From positions 558,001 to 622,000 of the forward strand of contig NZ_CP015136.1 in NCBI RefSeq assembly GCF_001618865.1: DNA of 64,000 nucleotides. Reading direction: 5' to 3'. The position numbers and the translations under genes were made by a program. The notes below the pieces were generated by a model. The model saw only the letters and a program-made list of their open reading frames with translations, searched no databases and had not been told where the DNA came from. Below are positions 44,657 through 54,421 of this stretch, in pieces. Numbering within the stretch: the first letter of the stretch is position 1; each line of letters begins with the position of its first letter. Source of the stretch: Luteitalea pratensis (GTDB lineage: Bacteria; Acidobacteriota; Vicinamibacteria; Vicinamibacterales; Vicinamibacteraceae).

Positions 44657-44694
44657 CCCCTGCGGTCGGCCCGAACGCTGATACAAGAGAGGGC

Positions 44695-45180
44695 GTGAGC
44701 GAGGACGCCCTCCTCCCGTTCGTCGACGCCTGGAGCGTTGACATCGACGCGCCGCCCCGCATCGTGTGGGATGCCGTGCTCGCTTCGGCGCCCGGATCCA
44801 GGGCCGGGGTGATCCGGGGCGCCTTCGCGGTCCTGTCTGGCGCGGATCCGGCTGCCAGCAACGGCCTGGCGTCTCACGTGCTCGGCGCCGAACGTCCCGG
44901 ATTTGCGGTGTGCGAGGTCGTGCCGCCAGTCACCTACGCCCTGGCGGGCCGCCACCGCTTCGCAACCTACCAACTCGTATTTCGTATCGATCAACGCGGC
45001 CCGGTGCAATCCCGTCTTACCGCAGAGACCTTCGCGACCTTCCCGGGAACGGCCGGTCGCCTCTATCGCATGTTCCTGATGGATGCCAAGCTGCACGCGC
45101 TCGTGATGTGGTGCATGGTGCGCCGGGTTCGCCGCCGCGCCGAGGCGGCTCTGCGCCGACAAGGTGCCAGGTCGTCGTGA
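44695..45180 (+). CDS. DUF2867/SRPBCC-like small protein
   Basis: 161 aa from GTG 44695 (GAGAGGG just upstream). VDIDAPPRIVWDAVLAS is the usual opening strand-helix of an SRPBCC (START-like) fold, and RLTAETFATFPGTAGRLYRM matches the end of DUF2867-type proteins. The ligand is unknown. It lies 38 bases after acs, and its TGA overlaps the GTG of the next gene, so these genes are probably co-translated. Confidence 0.75.
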   Translation: MSEDALLPFVDAWSVDIDAPPRIVWDAVLASAPGSRAGVIRGAFAVLSGADPAASNGLASHVLGAERPGFAVCEVVPPVTYALAGRHRFATYQLVFRIDQRGPVQSRLTAETFATFPGTAGRLYRMFLMDAKLHALVMWCMVRRVRRRAEAALRRQGARSS

Positions 45181-45752
45181 ACGCGCCTTCCCCGACGCCC
45201 ATTCGCCGGCCGTGGCTCACCGCCGCGGCTGCCGCCCTGGTCCTGCTGCTCGGGTTCGGGCTGTTCAGGGCGACCCGCCTGGGTTCTCCGGCGCCCGTGA
45301 CCCCTCCTGTGGCGGAGTCACTGCCGGCCACACCGCCGGTCCTCGTCGAGACGTCCGGCGAGGAAGGCCACCTGACCATTGGTGTCGTGTCGCTCGATCG
45401 CGTTGCACCGGACACGGTGGAGTTGCGCCTGGCCATCACCAATACCAACCGGCCGGCTTCACCCGGCCTCGACATCGCCCAGCGGTTCAGCACGGACGGC
45501 CCCGATCGCGGCACGCTCGCCGAGGTGTACCTCGCGGATCTGTCGCACGAACACAAGTTCTTCGTGCTCCGCGACAGCGCCAACGCGCCGATCGGCAGTC
45601 GCGACGTCACCCCGCTCGCGGCCGGCGAGCGCCGGGTGCTGTGGGCCCGGTACCCGGCCCCCGGCGATCGCGATGTGGAGGTGGTCGTCCACGTGCCCCA
45701 CGCCGAGCCCCTCCCCAACGTGCCGGTGGGGCAAAAGACCACGGCGCCCTGA
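45177..45752 (+). CDS. Membrane-anchored protein of unknown function
   Basis: 191 aa from GTG 45177, overlapping the previous stop (GTGA). One N-terminal membrane segment (WLTAAAAALVLLLGFGLFRA), a Pro-rich linker, then a beta-rich domain with HLTIGVVSLDRVAPDTVELR, LAITNTNRP and AEVYLADLSHEHKFFVLRDS, which looks like an Ig-type fold. No catalytic residues seen. It is possibly an accessory of the preceding SRPBCC protein. A 240-base repeat gap follows. Confidence 0.7.
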   Translation: MNAPSPTPIRRPWLTAAAAALVLLLGFGLFRATRLGSPAPVTPPVAESLPATPPVLVETSGEEGHLTIGVVSLDRVAPDTVELRLAITNTNRPASPGLDIAQRFSTDGPDRGTLAEVYLADLSHEHKFFVLRDSANAPIGSRDVTPLAAGERRVLWARYPAPGDRDVEVVVHVPHAEPLPNVPVGQKTTAP

Positions 45753-45765
45753 CGGCGCCACCCGG

Positions 45766-45949
45766 CCCATGGCCTACGGCCTGCCGCCTACAGCCTACCT
45801 GCGGCCTACGGCCTACAGGCTGCGGCCTACCGCCTACCGCCTACGGCCGCTGCTTACGGCCTACTGCCCTACGGCCTGCCGGCTTCGGCCCTCGGCCTTT
45901 GCCCTTCAGCGTTCGGCGTTCGGCATTCGGCGTTCGGCATTCGGCGTTC
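45766..45949. repeat. GCCTACG/GCCTACC array followed by six GCGTTCG/GCATTCG heptamers
   Basis: 45766-45895 is made of degenerate 7-mers around GCCTACG. 45908-45949 reads GCGTTCG, GCGTTCG, GCATTCG, GCGTTCG, GCATTCG, GCGTTCG in exact register; on the other strand these are CGAACGC/CGAATGC, the same core as the arrays at 9997 and 48839. It fills the gap before the LolD-like gene. Confidence 0.9.
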
Positions 45950-45994
45950 GTCCCGGGAACCGTGCTGGCCGCCCGCCCGTACTAAGCTGATGCC

Positions 45995-46681
45995 ATGCCC
46001 TTGATCGAGACCCGGGATCTCTGGAAAACGTATGTGATGGGTTCGGAGGAGATCCACGCCTTGCGTGGTGTCTCCATGGAAATCCAGCGAGGTGAATACG
46101 TCGCGATCATGGGGCCCTCAGGATCGGGCAAGTCCACGCTGATGAACCTCATCGGTTGTCTGGACACGCCGAGCAAGGGGACCTACCTCCTGAACAACAA
46201 GGAGGTCAGCAGCATGGACGACGATGAGTTGGCGCGCATCCGGAACGAAGAAATCGGCTTCGTGTTCCAGACGTTCAACCTGCTGCCGCGCGCGTCGGCG
46301 CTGCACAACGTGGAACTGCCGCTCGTCTACGCCGGGGTGAGCAGCCACGACCGGGCCGAGCGGGCCAAGGCCGCGCTCATAAAGGTCGAACTCGAACAAC
46401 GTATGGGGCACAAGCCCAACGAGTTGTCCGGCGGCCAGCGCCAGCGTGTCGCGATTGCCCGGGCCCTCGTCAACAACCCCTCGATCCTGCTCGCGGACGA
46501 ACCGACGGGGAACCTCGACTCGAAGACCGGCGTCGAAATCATGACGCTCTTCGAGCGCCTCCATCAGGCCGGCAACACCATCGTCCTGGTCACGCACGAG
46601 CCCGACGTGGCCGCGCACGCGCACCGCGTCATCCACATCCGGGACGGGCAGGTCGAGAAGGACGTCACCCGCGCCGCGTAG
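45995..46681 (+). CDS. LolD/MacB-type ABC transporter ATPase, orphan
   Basis: 228 aa, full ATPase domain: Walker [11 protein letters not shown]-loop [19 protein letters not shown], signature [15 protein letters not shown], Walker [14 protein letters not shown]-loop LVTHE. The sequence type belongs to the MacB/LolD/FtsE group, which work with FtsX-fold membrane proteins in lipoprotein release or efflux. No such permease lies beside it; neighbours are unrelated exported proteins. It may serve a partner encoded elsewhere. Confidence 0.92.
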   Translation: MPLIETRDLWKTYVMGSEEIHALRGVSMEIQRGEYVAIMGPSGSGKSTLMNLIGCLDTPSKGTYLLNNKEVSSMDDDELARIRNEEIGFVFQTFNLLPRASALHNVELPLVYAGVSSHDRAERAKAALIKVELEQRMGHKPNELSGGQRQRVAIARALVNNPSILLADEPTGNLDSKTGVEIMTLFERLHQAGNTIVLVTHEPDVAAHAHRVIHIRDGQVEKDVTRAA

Positions 46682-46716
46682 CCGGCTCGGTGCGTGGGCC
46701 GCGCCGCCTGCGGCAT

Positions 46717-46784
46717 AATTTGAAGTTCGGAACCCGGAAATGACGACGACGTCGTACGTCGCCGCCCATTCCGCATTTCAAATT
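46717..46784. repeat. Imperfect 16-bp inverted repeat around a GACGACGTCG palindrome
   Basis: AATTTGAAGTTCGGAA (46717-46732) pairs with TTCCGCATTTCAAATT (46769-46784), 14 of 16 matching, enclosing ACGACGTCGT. It ends 10 bases before the SGNH gene start, so it could be an operator or a leader hairpin. Confidence 0.65.
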
Positions 46785-46794
46785 TCACATCACC

Positions 46795-47772
46795 GTGCCC
46801 CTGTCGTTGCGCGTTCCTGTCGCCGTCTCAGTGCTGATCCTGGCCGGGTGCGGGGGCGGATCCTCCGCGCCCTCCTCCACGCCGACCCAGCCAACGCCGA
46901 TTGCGGCCCCGCAGTTGACCCTGACGTGCCCGACGCCCTTGTCATTGCGGACCACGACTGGTCAGCCCGTGCCGCTGGCGTATGGCCAGCCACAGGTTTC
47001 AGGCGGAACCGCCCCGGTGACCGTTGCGTGCACGCCTCCGGCAGGCGCGCCCGCGCCAGTCGGTCAGACGGCCGTGAACTGCACAGCGACCGACGCTCGC
47101 GCCCAGACGGCGACGTGTTCGTTCGCGGTGGCGGTGGCCATCGCCCCGACGCTGAGCGTGGAGCGACTCCTCTCGCTCGGCGACAGCTTCACGGCTGGTA
47201 CCACGTCGCGTGCGGTCGAACGTGAAATCCCCGGCAACAACTACGTCCAGAAGCTGGAGTTCCTGCTGCTGGAGCGCTATCCGGACCAGCGCATCACCGT
47301 AACCAATGCCGGCGTGCCTGGCCAGTTCGTCGACCAGATCGAGGATCGCTACCCGGGCGCATTGCGACAGAGCAACGCGCAAGTGATGATGCTCGAGGGC
47401 GGCGCGAACGACCTGAATGCCGACGGGGCGCGGGCGATTACGGACGTGGTCACGCGCCTCGAACGCATGACCCGTGATGCGCAAGGGCGTGGCGTCGCGG
47501 TGATCCTGACGACCCTCACCCCGCAGCGTCCCGGCTCCACGAAGGGCACCTCACCGCAAGCCGTACGCGACCTCAACGTGCGTATCCGCGACCTGTGCCG
47601 TCGCTACAACACGGGGTGTGCGGACCTCTACGCCGCCTTTGGCAACGAGCAATCGCCTCTCATCGGCAGCGACGGTCTGCATCCGACGTTGGCTGGCTAC
47701 GACCTGATCGCCGAGACATATTTCGAGGTCATCCGGCGGATGTTCGAGCGGACGGCGGCGCCCGCGTCGTGA
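46795..47772 (+). CDS. SGNH/GDSL-family esterase lipoprotein with HYR-like domain
   Basis: 325 aa from GTG 46795. Lipobox VLILAGC, a Ser/Thr/Pro linker, an HYR-like beta domain (about 40-115, with SGGTAPVTVACTPPAGAPAP), then the SGNH hydrolase: block I LSLGDSFTAG, block II Gly near NAGVPGQFVDQ, block III GGANDLN, block V DGLHPTLAGY. It would deacylate esters outside the cytoplasm. The substrate is unknown; polysaccharide or lipid esters are usual. It is followed by hairpin doublets and then the cyclase gene. Confidence 0.88.
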   Translation: MPLSLRVPVAVSVLILAGCGGGSSAPSSTPTQPTPIAAPQLTLTCPTPLSLRTTTGQPVPLAYGQPQVSGGTAPVTVACTPPAGAPAPVGQTAVNCTATDARAQTATCSFAVAVAIAPTLSVERLLSLGDSFTAGTTSRAVEREIPGNNYVQKLEFLLLERYPDQRITVTNAGVPGQFVDQIEDRYPGALRQSNAQVMMLEGGANDLNADGARAITDVVTRLERMTRDAQGRGVAVILTTLTPQRPGSTKGTSPQAVRDLNVRIRDLCRRYNTGCADLYAAFGNEQSPLIGSDGLHPTLAGYDLIAETYFEVIRRMFERTAAPAS

Positions 47773-47805
47773 GCAAGCAGGCGCCCGTGCCCCGCCCACA
47801 GGGCC

Positions 47806-47870
47806 GCGTCGACCTGAAGGTCGACGCCTACGTTACCGACGGGGTCACCGCCGGACACTCCGGCGGCTAC
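47806..47870. repeat. GTAG...CTAC-class hairpin doublet
   Basis: GCGTCGACCT (47806-47815) with AGGTCGACGC (47818-47827) then CTAC; and CCGCCGGA (47848-47855) with TCCGGCGG (47859-47866) then CTAC. Same paired layout as 11968-12030. Confidence 0.8.
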
Positions 47871-47914
47871 ACGGTCCTTTCCGGTCCCCGTTTCCCGGTC
47901 ACTGAGTTCGGTAC

Positions 47915-47989
47915 CCCGGCACCCGGTACCCGGTACCCGGTTCCCGATCCGGTGCCCGGTACCCGGTACCCGGCACCCGGCACCCGGTA
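47915..47989. repeat. CCCGGTA/CCCGGCA heptamer array
   Basis: About ten units in 7-base register with one interruption near 47943-47954. It ends 11 bases before the cyclase start codon, so it occupies the place where a promoter and ribosome site would be expected. Confidence 0.9.
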
Positions 47990-48000
47990 AACTGTCCCCC

Positions 48001-48837
48001 ATGTGGCGCACGATGCCTGCCCGGTTTGCCCTCCTTTTGCTCGTGGGGTCCTCGCTCGCCGTGGCGTGCGGAGCATCCTCGTCTGCTCCGCCCGAGGCAC
48101 AGGCGCGACCCGCCGCGTCGGCGCCGGCCGGGCCCCTGATCGAGCGTTACGGCTACGAGATCGTGCGCAGTCACCCGCATGATCCGGCGGCGTTCACCCA
48201 GGGCCTGACGATCGCCGACGGTCAGCTGTACGAAGGGACCGGGCTGCACGGACAGTCCTCGTTGCGGCGCGTCGACCTGATCACCGGCGCCGCGCTGCAG
48301 CGGATCGCCCTCGACGGACGCTACTTCGGCGAGGGCGTCGCCGTCGTCGGCGACCGCATCGTCCAGCTCACGTACCAGACCGGCGTCGGGTTCGTGTACG
48401 ACCGCAAGACGTTTGCAAAGCAGCGCGAATTCACGTACTCGGGTGAGGGCTGGGGGCTGACCTACGACGGGCAACGGCTGATCATGAGCGACGGCTCCGA
48501 CACGTTGCGCTTCTGGAACCCGGAGACGATGGGGGAGATGGGCCGCCTGCGCGTGCGTGACGGCGACCGCGCCATCGAGCGCATCAACGAGATGGAGTAC
48601 GTGGACGGGGTCATCTACGCCAACATCTGGCAGGAAGACCGGATCGCCCGCATCGACCCGAAGACGGGCGTCGTGACCGCCTGGATCGACATGTCGAACC
48701 TGCTCACGGCCACCGAGCGCTCGCGCGGCGTCGACGTCCTGAATGGCATCGCCCACGACCCGAAGACCGGCCACTTCCTGATCACGGGCAAGCTGTGGCC
48801 GTGGGTGTTCGAGGTGAAGTTCGTAAAGAAGAGCTGA
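48001..48837 (+). CDS. Glutaminyl-peptide cyclotransferase, plant-type beta-propeller
   Basis: 278 aa. Leader with lipobox-like LAVACG, then a five-bladed propeller of the Glu_cyclase_2 family: HDPAAFTQGLTIADGQLYEG, YEGTGLHGQSSLRRVDL, YSGEGWGLTYDGQRLIMSDG, INEMEYVDGVIYANIWQEDR and VLNGIAHDPKTGHFLITGKL. It forms N-terminal pyroglutamate on exported peptides. The catalytic Glu in the FTQGL...YEG region is conserved. Possible starts are ATG 48001 and ATG 48013. The TGA stop is followed after one base by GAACGCT heptamers. Confidence 0.92.
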   Translation: MWRTMPARFALLLLVGSSLAVACGASSSAPPEAQARPAASAPAGPLIERYGYEIVRSHPHDPAAFTQGLTIADGQLYEGTGLHGQSSLRRVDLITGAALQRIALDGRYFGEGVAVVGDRIVQLTYQTGVGFVYDRKTFAKQREFTYSGEGWGLTYDGQRLIMSDGSDTLRFWNPETMGEMGRLRVRDGDRAIERINEMEYVDGVIYANIWQEDRIARIDPKTGVVTAWIDMSNLLTATERSRGVDVLNGIAHDPKTGHFLITGKLWPWVFEVKFVKKS

Positions 48838-48838
48838 C

Positions 48839-48943
48839 GAACGCTGAACGCCGAACGTTGAACGCCGAGGAGTTAGACCGCCGGACGCTGAACGCCCCAC
48901 GCCGAACGCTCTCGACATTCCGGCATTGCAGCATTCGGCATTC
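48839..48943. repeat. GAACGCC and GAATGCC heptamers between two convergent genes
   Basis: 48839-48866 reads GAACGCT, GAACGCC, GAACGTT, GAACGCC. Looser copies reach about 48910. From 48917 to 48943, read on the - strand right after the TAA of the ABC gene, the units are GAATGCC, GAATGCT, GCAATGCC, GGAATGTC. Confidence 0.88.
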
Positions 48944-49816
48944 TTACCGAGCAAAATGTCCCGGCGAGATTTCAAGCAGCGGCGCGTCGGGATCGACTGT
49001 CGCGGGATCGAATTCGATCCGCTGCGGGAGCACGTCGGGATCGGGCACCGGTACCGCTGACAGGAGCGCACGCGTGTAGGGGTGCCGTGGCGCCTCGAAA
49101 AGCGATGCCACGGGCGCGAGTTCGACGATCCGGCCTCGATACATCACGGCCACGCGCGTGCAGATGTGGCGCACCAGCCGGAGGTCGTGCGAGATGAACA
49201 GGTAGGTCAGCGACAGTTGCTGCTGCAACTGGGCGAGCAGGTTGACGATCTGCGCCTGTACCGAGACGTCGAGTGCAGACACCGGCTCATCGGCGACGAT
49301 GAACGAGGGCTCGAGCGCGAGCGCCCGGGCGATGCCGATGCGCTGCCGCTGGCCGCCGCTGAACTCGTGCGGATAGCGCGTCATGGCATCGCGGTCGAGG
49401 CCGACCAGTTCGAGCAACTCGGTGGCACGGGCGTGGCGCCATGTCGGCGTGCCCACCGTGTGGATGTCCAGCGGTTCCTCGAGGATCGTCGAGACGCGGT
49501 GCCGCGGATTCAGCGACGCGTACGGATCCTGGAAGACCATCTGCATCTGCCGCCGCCGGTGGCGCAGCGCCTTGCGATCCAGCGACAGCACGTCCTCGCC
49601 CTTGAACCGCACTTCGCCGACGGTGGGCTCGATCAGGCGGAGGACGCAGCGCCCGGTCGTGGTCTTGCCCGAGCCGGACTCCCCAACGAGGCCGAAGGTC
49701 TCGCCCTCCTCGATCGTGAAGCTGACGTCGCGCACGGCGTGGGTCACGCGCGGCGGCCGCCACAGCGCGCGCTGCTCGTACCGCTTGCCCAACCGCCGGA
49801 CTTCGAGCAGGGGCAT
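48944..49816 (-). CDS. Oligopeptide ABC transporter ATPase (OppF/DppF type)
   Basis: 290 aa. Walker [14 protein letters not shown], the OppF-type [17 protein letters not shown], signature [20 protein letters not shown], Walker [14 protein letters not shown]-loop FISHDL, and the C-terminal [17 protein letters not shown] extension. It pairs with the upstream gene as the two ATPases of a peptide importer. Start and previous stop overlap (TGATG). No permease or binding-protein gene is nearby, so those are encoded elsewhere or upstream of a separate unit. Confidence 0.92.
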   Translation of the reverse strand: MPLLEVRRLGKRYEQRALWRPPRVTHAVRDVSFTIEEGETFGLVGESGSGKTTTGRCVLRLIEPTVGEVRFKGEDVLSLDRKALRHRRRQMQMVFQDPYASLNPRHRVSTILEEPLDIHTVGTPTWRHARATELLELVGLDRDAMTRYPHEFSGGQRQRIGIARALALEPSFIVADEPVSALDVSVQAQIVNLLAQLQQQLSLTYLFISHDLRLVRHICTRVAVMYRGRIVELAPVASLFEAPRHPYTRALLSAVPVPDPDVLPQRIEFDPATVDPDAPLLEISPGHFAR

Positions 49817-50820
49817 CACTCGGCGGGCAGCTTCGCGGCGGATCCGGAGGCGAGCCGGTGCGCCTCTTTCACCAGCACGCAGCGTGACCCGTGGGTGTCG
49901 GACACGGGATACATCGGCAGCGGTTCGACGTCGCAGGCGTCGTGGTGCCACGCGCACCGGGGGCCGAACGCGCACCCGGGCGGCATCCGCTGCAGCGACG
50001 GCACCTGGCCCTCGATGGGCTCGAGTCGCCGCGCACTATGGGTGGATCCCGGCATCGCGCGCAGCAACGCCTGCGTATAGGGGTGCGCCGGCATCTTGAA
50101 GAGGGCCCGTACCGGCGCCTCCTCCACGATGCGGCCGGCATACATCACGGCGACGCGGTCGGCGGTGTGCGCGACGACGCCGAGGTCGTGGGTGATGAGC
50201 AGCAGGGACAGCCCGAAGTCGTGTTTCAGCTGTCGCAGCAGGTTGAGGATCTCGGCCTGGATCGTCACATCGAGCGCCGTCGTCGGTTCGTCGGCGACGA
50301 TCAGCGACGGCCGGCAGCAGAGCGCGAGCGCGATCAGGGCACGTTGGCGGAGGCCCCCCGACAGCTGGTGCGGGTACTCGCCGAAACGGCGCGCCGGGTC
50401 GTCCATCCGCACCGTGGCGAGCAGGTCGATGGCGGCGGCCTTCGGGTCGGCGCCACCGAGCCCGTGCACCGTCATCGCCTCGACGAGCTGACTGCCGATC
50501 GTGAGCACCGGGTTGAGCGCGCTCATCGGCTCCTGGAAGATCAGCGAAATCTTGGCGCCGCGCACTCGCTCCATCTCCGCTTCGGGGAGGTCCATGAGGT
50601 TGCGGCCCTCGATGTGGATTTCTCCCTCGAGGATGCGGCCGGGCGGCGGCACGAGCCTCAGCAGCGAATAGGCGGTCAGCGACTTGCCGCTGCCTGACTC
50701 GCCCACGAGGGCCAGGGTTTCGCCCCTGGCGATGTCGAAACTCACGTCCTGAACGGCCGGCACCCAGCGGTTGCCGATGGGAAAACCGGTCGAGAGATGG
50801 CGCACGGAAAGCAGAGGCAT
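49816..50820 (-). CDS. Oligopeptide ABC transporter ATPase (OppD/DppD type)
   Basis: 334 aa. Walker [15 protein letters not shown], OppD-type [20 protein letters not shown], signature [15 protein letters not shown], Walker [17 protein letters not shown], and the C-terminal Cys motif of the oligopeptide family ([18 protein letters not shown]), which in relatives can hold an iron-sulfur cluster. Cytoplasmic; energises peptide import with the downstream ATPase. The ATG at 50820 begins [14 protein letters not shown]. Confidence 0.92.
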   Translation of the reverse strand: MPLLSVRHLSTGFPIGNRWVPAVQDVSFDIARGETLALVGESGSGKSLTAYSLLRLVPPPGRILEGEIHIEGRNLMDLPEAEMERVRGAKISLIFQEPMSALNPVLTIGSQLVEAMTVHGLGGADPKAAAIDLLATVRMDDPARRFGEYPHQLSGGLRQRALIALALCCRPSLIVADEPTTALDVTIQAEILNLLRQLKHDFGLSLLLITHDLGVVAHTADRVAVMYAGRIVEEAPVRALFKMPAHPYTQALLRAMPGSTHSARRLEPIEGQVPSLQRMPPGCAFGPRCAWHHDACDVEPLPMYPVSDTHGSRCVLVKEAHRLASGSAAKLPAE

Positions 50821-51042
50821 CGGCGGGTTCCGCGCATCGTACCATCGGCCCCTGGGAGGGGTACCTTGCCTTGCCGCAGGCCGGACCGATACAATCGGCC
50901 CAGATTCCGTTCAATCACCTCCAGACGCCTCCTCTAATGAACAGCAGCTGGCGCTCGACCGCACCGATGCTCCCCGCAGATCGCGTGTGCCTCGTCGAGC
51001 TGCATGCAGGGTTGCGGTCTGCGTGCCGGAAGGGAGATCAGT

Positions 51043-51336
51043 GTGGACGACACCGTGAATCGACTGGCGAAGGAACTGGCCGATGCCATGGCCGACGCCG
51101 TGGCCTCTGATCCACGCGTGGAAGCCTGCCGCGCACGTGCGCGGGAGGCCGGGTACGACCTGCGGGTGACTCTCGACGCCGAAATCGGGTTTGCCGCCCG
51201 GTCCGGCAAGAAGGCCAGGAGGATGGCGGTAACCCGCGCCTCTCACGCCACGAGACACGTGGCGATGACCGACAACGACCGACGTTTCCTCAAGTCGCTC
51301 CGCATCGCTCCTGATGCGGCGACCGAAGAAGTCTAG
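51043..51336 (+). CDS. Small charged protein, unknown
   Basis: 97 aa from GTG 51043, with AGGGAG six bases upstream. The N-terminal half is acidic and Ala-rich helical (VNRLAKELADAMADAVASDP), the middle has VTLDAEIGFAARSGKK, and the end is basic (HVAMTDNDRRFLKSLRIA). No membrane span. It is followed directly by a strong terminator, which supports a real expressed gene. No family recognised. Confidence 0.65.
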   Translation: MDDTVNRLAKELADAMADAVASDPRVEACRARAREAGYDLRVTLDAEIGFAARSGKKARRMAVTRASHATRHVAMTDNDRRFLKSLRIAPDAATEEV

Positions 51337-51341
51337 AAACG

Positions 51342-51374
51342 AAAAGGCCGCTCGAGATTCTCGGGCGGCCTTTT
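51342..51374. terminator. Bidirectional rho-independent terminator
   Basis: AAAAGGCCGC, a 13-base loop region, then GCGGCCTTTT; T tract on both strands. It serves the small + strand gene and the convergent gpmI. GGCTGCAGCCTGCAGGCTAC repeats follow up to gpmI. Confidence 0.92.
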
Positions 51375-51415
51375 CTCGTAGGCTGCAGCCTGCAGGCTAC
51401 AGCCTGCCTGAGCCG

Positions 51416-52954
51416 TTAGTCGATCAACGTCTTCCCCGTCATCTCCTTCGGCTGCGTGATGCCGAGCAGGTGCAGGAGCGTGGGAGCGACGTCGGTGAGG
51501 GCGCCGTCGCGGACCGTCTTGCCTGGCGTGTCCGGGCCGACCACGATCACCGGGACCAGGTTGGTGGTGTGGGCGGTGTGGGGGGCGTTGAGCTCGTAGT
51601 CCCACATCTGCTCGGCGTTGCCGTGGTCGGCGGTGACGATGGCGGTGCCGCCGGCGGCGAGCAGGGCGTCGATGCACCGGCCGAGGCAGGCGTCGACGGC
51701 CTTGATCGCGGCGATGGCTGCCGCAAGCACGCCCGTGTGACCGACCATGTCCGGATTGGCGAAGTTGCAGATGATGACGTCGTGCTTGTGGTGCGTGACG
51801 CTGTCGACGAAGGCGTCGGCGACGCCGGCCGCGCTCATCTCCGGCTGCAGGTCGTAGGTGGCCACCTTGGGCGAGGGCAGGAGCACGCGCTCCTCGCCCT
51901 TGAACGGCGTCTCGACCCCGCCGTTGAAGAAGTACGTGACATGCGGGTACTTCTCCGTCTCGGCCAGGCGCATGTTGGTCAGGGCGTGCGCCTGCAGGAC
52001 CTCACCGAAGTACTGCGTCGCCGCCTGCGGCGGGAACGCGATCGGGAACGGGTAGGTCGCGTCGTACTCGGTGAATGTCGTCAACTGCACCGTCGGACGA
52101 CCCGTTGTGGGGAAGCCGTCGAAGTCCTCGAACATCAGCGCGCGGATGATCTGCCGGGCGCGATCGGCGCGGAAGTTGAAGAAGATCACCGAGTCGCCGT
52201 CCGCCATCGGGCCGACCGGCTGGCCGGCGGCGTCGACGATCGTGGCCGGGAGGATGAATTCGTCGGTGACGTTCTTCGAATACGCCTCCGCGATCACGGC
52301 CGAGGCCGACGAACCGAACGGCGCCGTGCCGCGGACGATCGCGTCGTAGGCGAGCGTGACGCGCTCCCACCGCTTGTCCCGGTCCATGGCGTAGTAGCGG
52401 CCGGAGACACTGGCGATGCGCGCGCCCGTCTCGGCGGCGACCGCCTCGAGTTCCTTGACGTATCCGCGGCCGCCCTGCGGCGACGTATCGCGGCCGTCGG
52501 TGATCACGTGTACGAACACCTTCGGCGCGCCCATCGCCTTTGCCAGCCGCAGCAGCGCATGCAGATGGGCCTGGTGGCTGTGCACGCCGCCATCGGAGAG
52601 CAGCCCGAGAAGGTGCAGCGCGGTGCCCTTGTCGATCGCGGCCTGCACGGCGGCTCGCAGCGCCGGCGTCCCGGCGAAAGTGCCGTCGCTGATCGCCTTG
52701 TCGATGCGCGTCAGGTCCTGGTAGACGGTGCGCCCGGCTCCGAGGTTGGTGTGCCCAACCTCGGAGTTGCCCATCTGGCCGGCCGGCAGGCCGACGGCTT
52801 CGCCCGAGGCCTCCAGGGTGGCGTGCGGGTAGGATGCCCACAACTTGCCGAAGACCGGCGGTTCGGCCAGTTTCACGGCGTTCTGGTCCACCTCCTCGCG
52901 GAGGCCCCAGCCATCGAGGATGATCAGCGCCACGGGGGCGCGCTTGCTCGTCAT
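51416..52954 (-). CDS. gpmI: 2,3-bisphosphoglycerate-independent phosphoglycerate mutase
   Basis: 512 aa. It interconverts 3- and 2-phosphoglycerate with two Mn ions. Motifs: ILDGWGLRE, nucleophile Ser64 in MGNSEVGHTNLGAGR, DGRDTSP, NFRADRARQI, VTYFFNGG, and the metal-binding NFANPDMVGHTG and TADHGNAEQM. Complete. It starts 9 bases after the eno stop, so eno-gpmI form an operon covering two successive steps of lower glycolysis/gluconeogenesis. It ends at a shared terminator. Confidence 0.96.
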   Translation of the reverse strand: MTSKRAPVALIILDGWGLREEVDQNAVKLAEPPVFGKLWASYPHATLEASGEAVGLPAGQMGNSEVGHTNLGAGRTVYQDLTRIDKAISDGTFAGTPALRAAVQAAIDKGTALHLLGLLSDGGVHSHQAHLHALLRLAKAMGAPKVFVHVITDGRDTSPQGGRGYVKELEAVAAETGARIASVSGRYYAMDRDKRWERVTLAYDAIVRGTAPFGSSASAVIAEAYSKNVTDEFILPATIVDAAGQPVGPMADGDSVIFFNFRADRARQIIRALMFEDFDGFPTTGRPTVQLTTFTEYDATYPFPIAFPPQAATQYFGEVLQAHALTNMRLAETEKYPHVTYFFNGGVETPFKGEERVLLPSPKVATYDLQPEMSAAGVADAFVDSVTHHKHDVIICNFANPDMVGHTGVLAAAIAAIKAVDACLGRCIDALLAAGGTAIVTADHGNAEQMWDYELNAPHTAHTTNLVPVIVVGPDTPGKTVRDGALTDVAPTLLHLLGITQPKEMTGKTLID

Positions 52955-52963
52955 GGTGCGGTG

Positions 52964-54400
<1,437 letters not shown>

Positions 54401-54421
54401 CGCTTCCCGAGGTCCAAGGCC

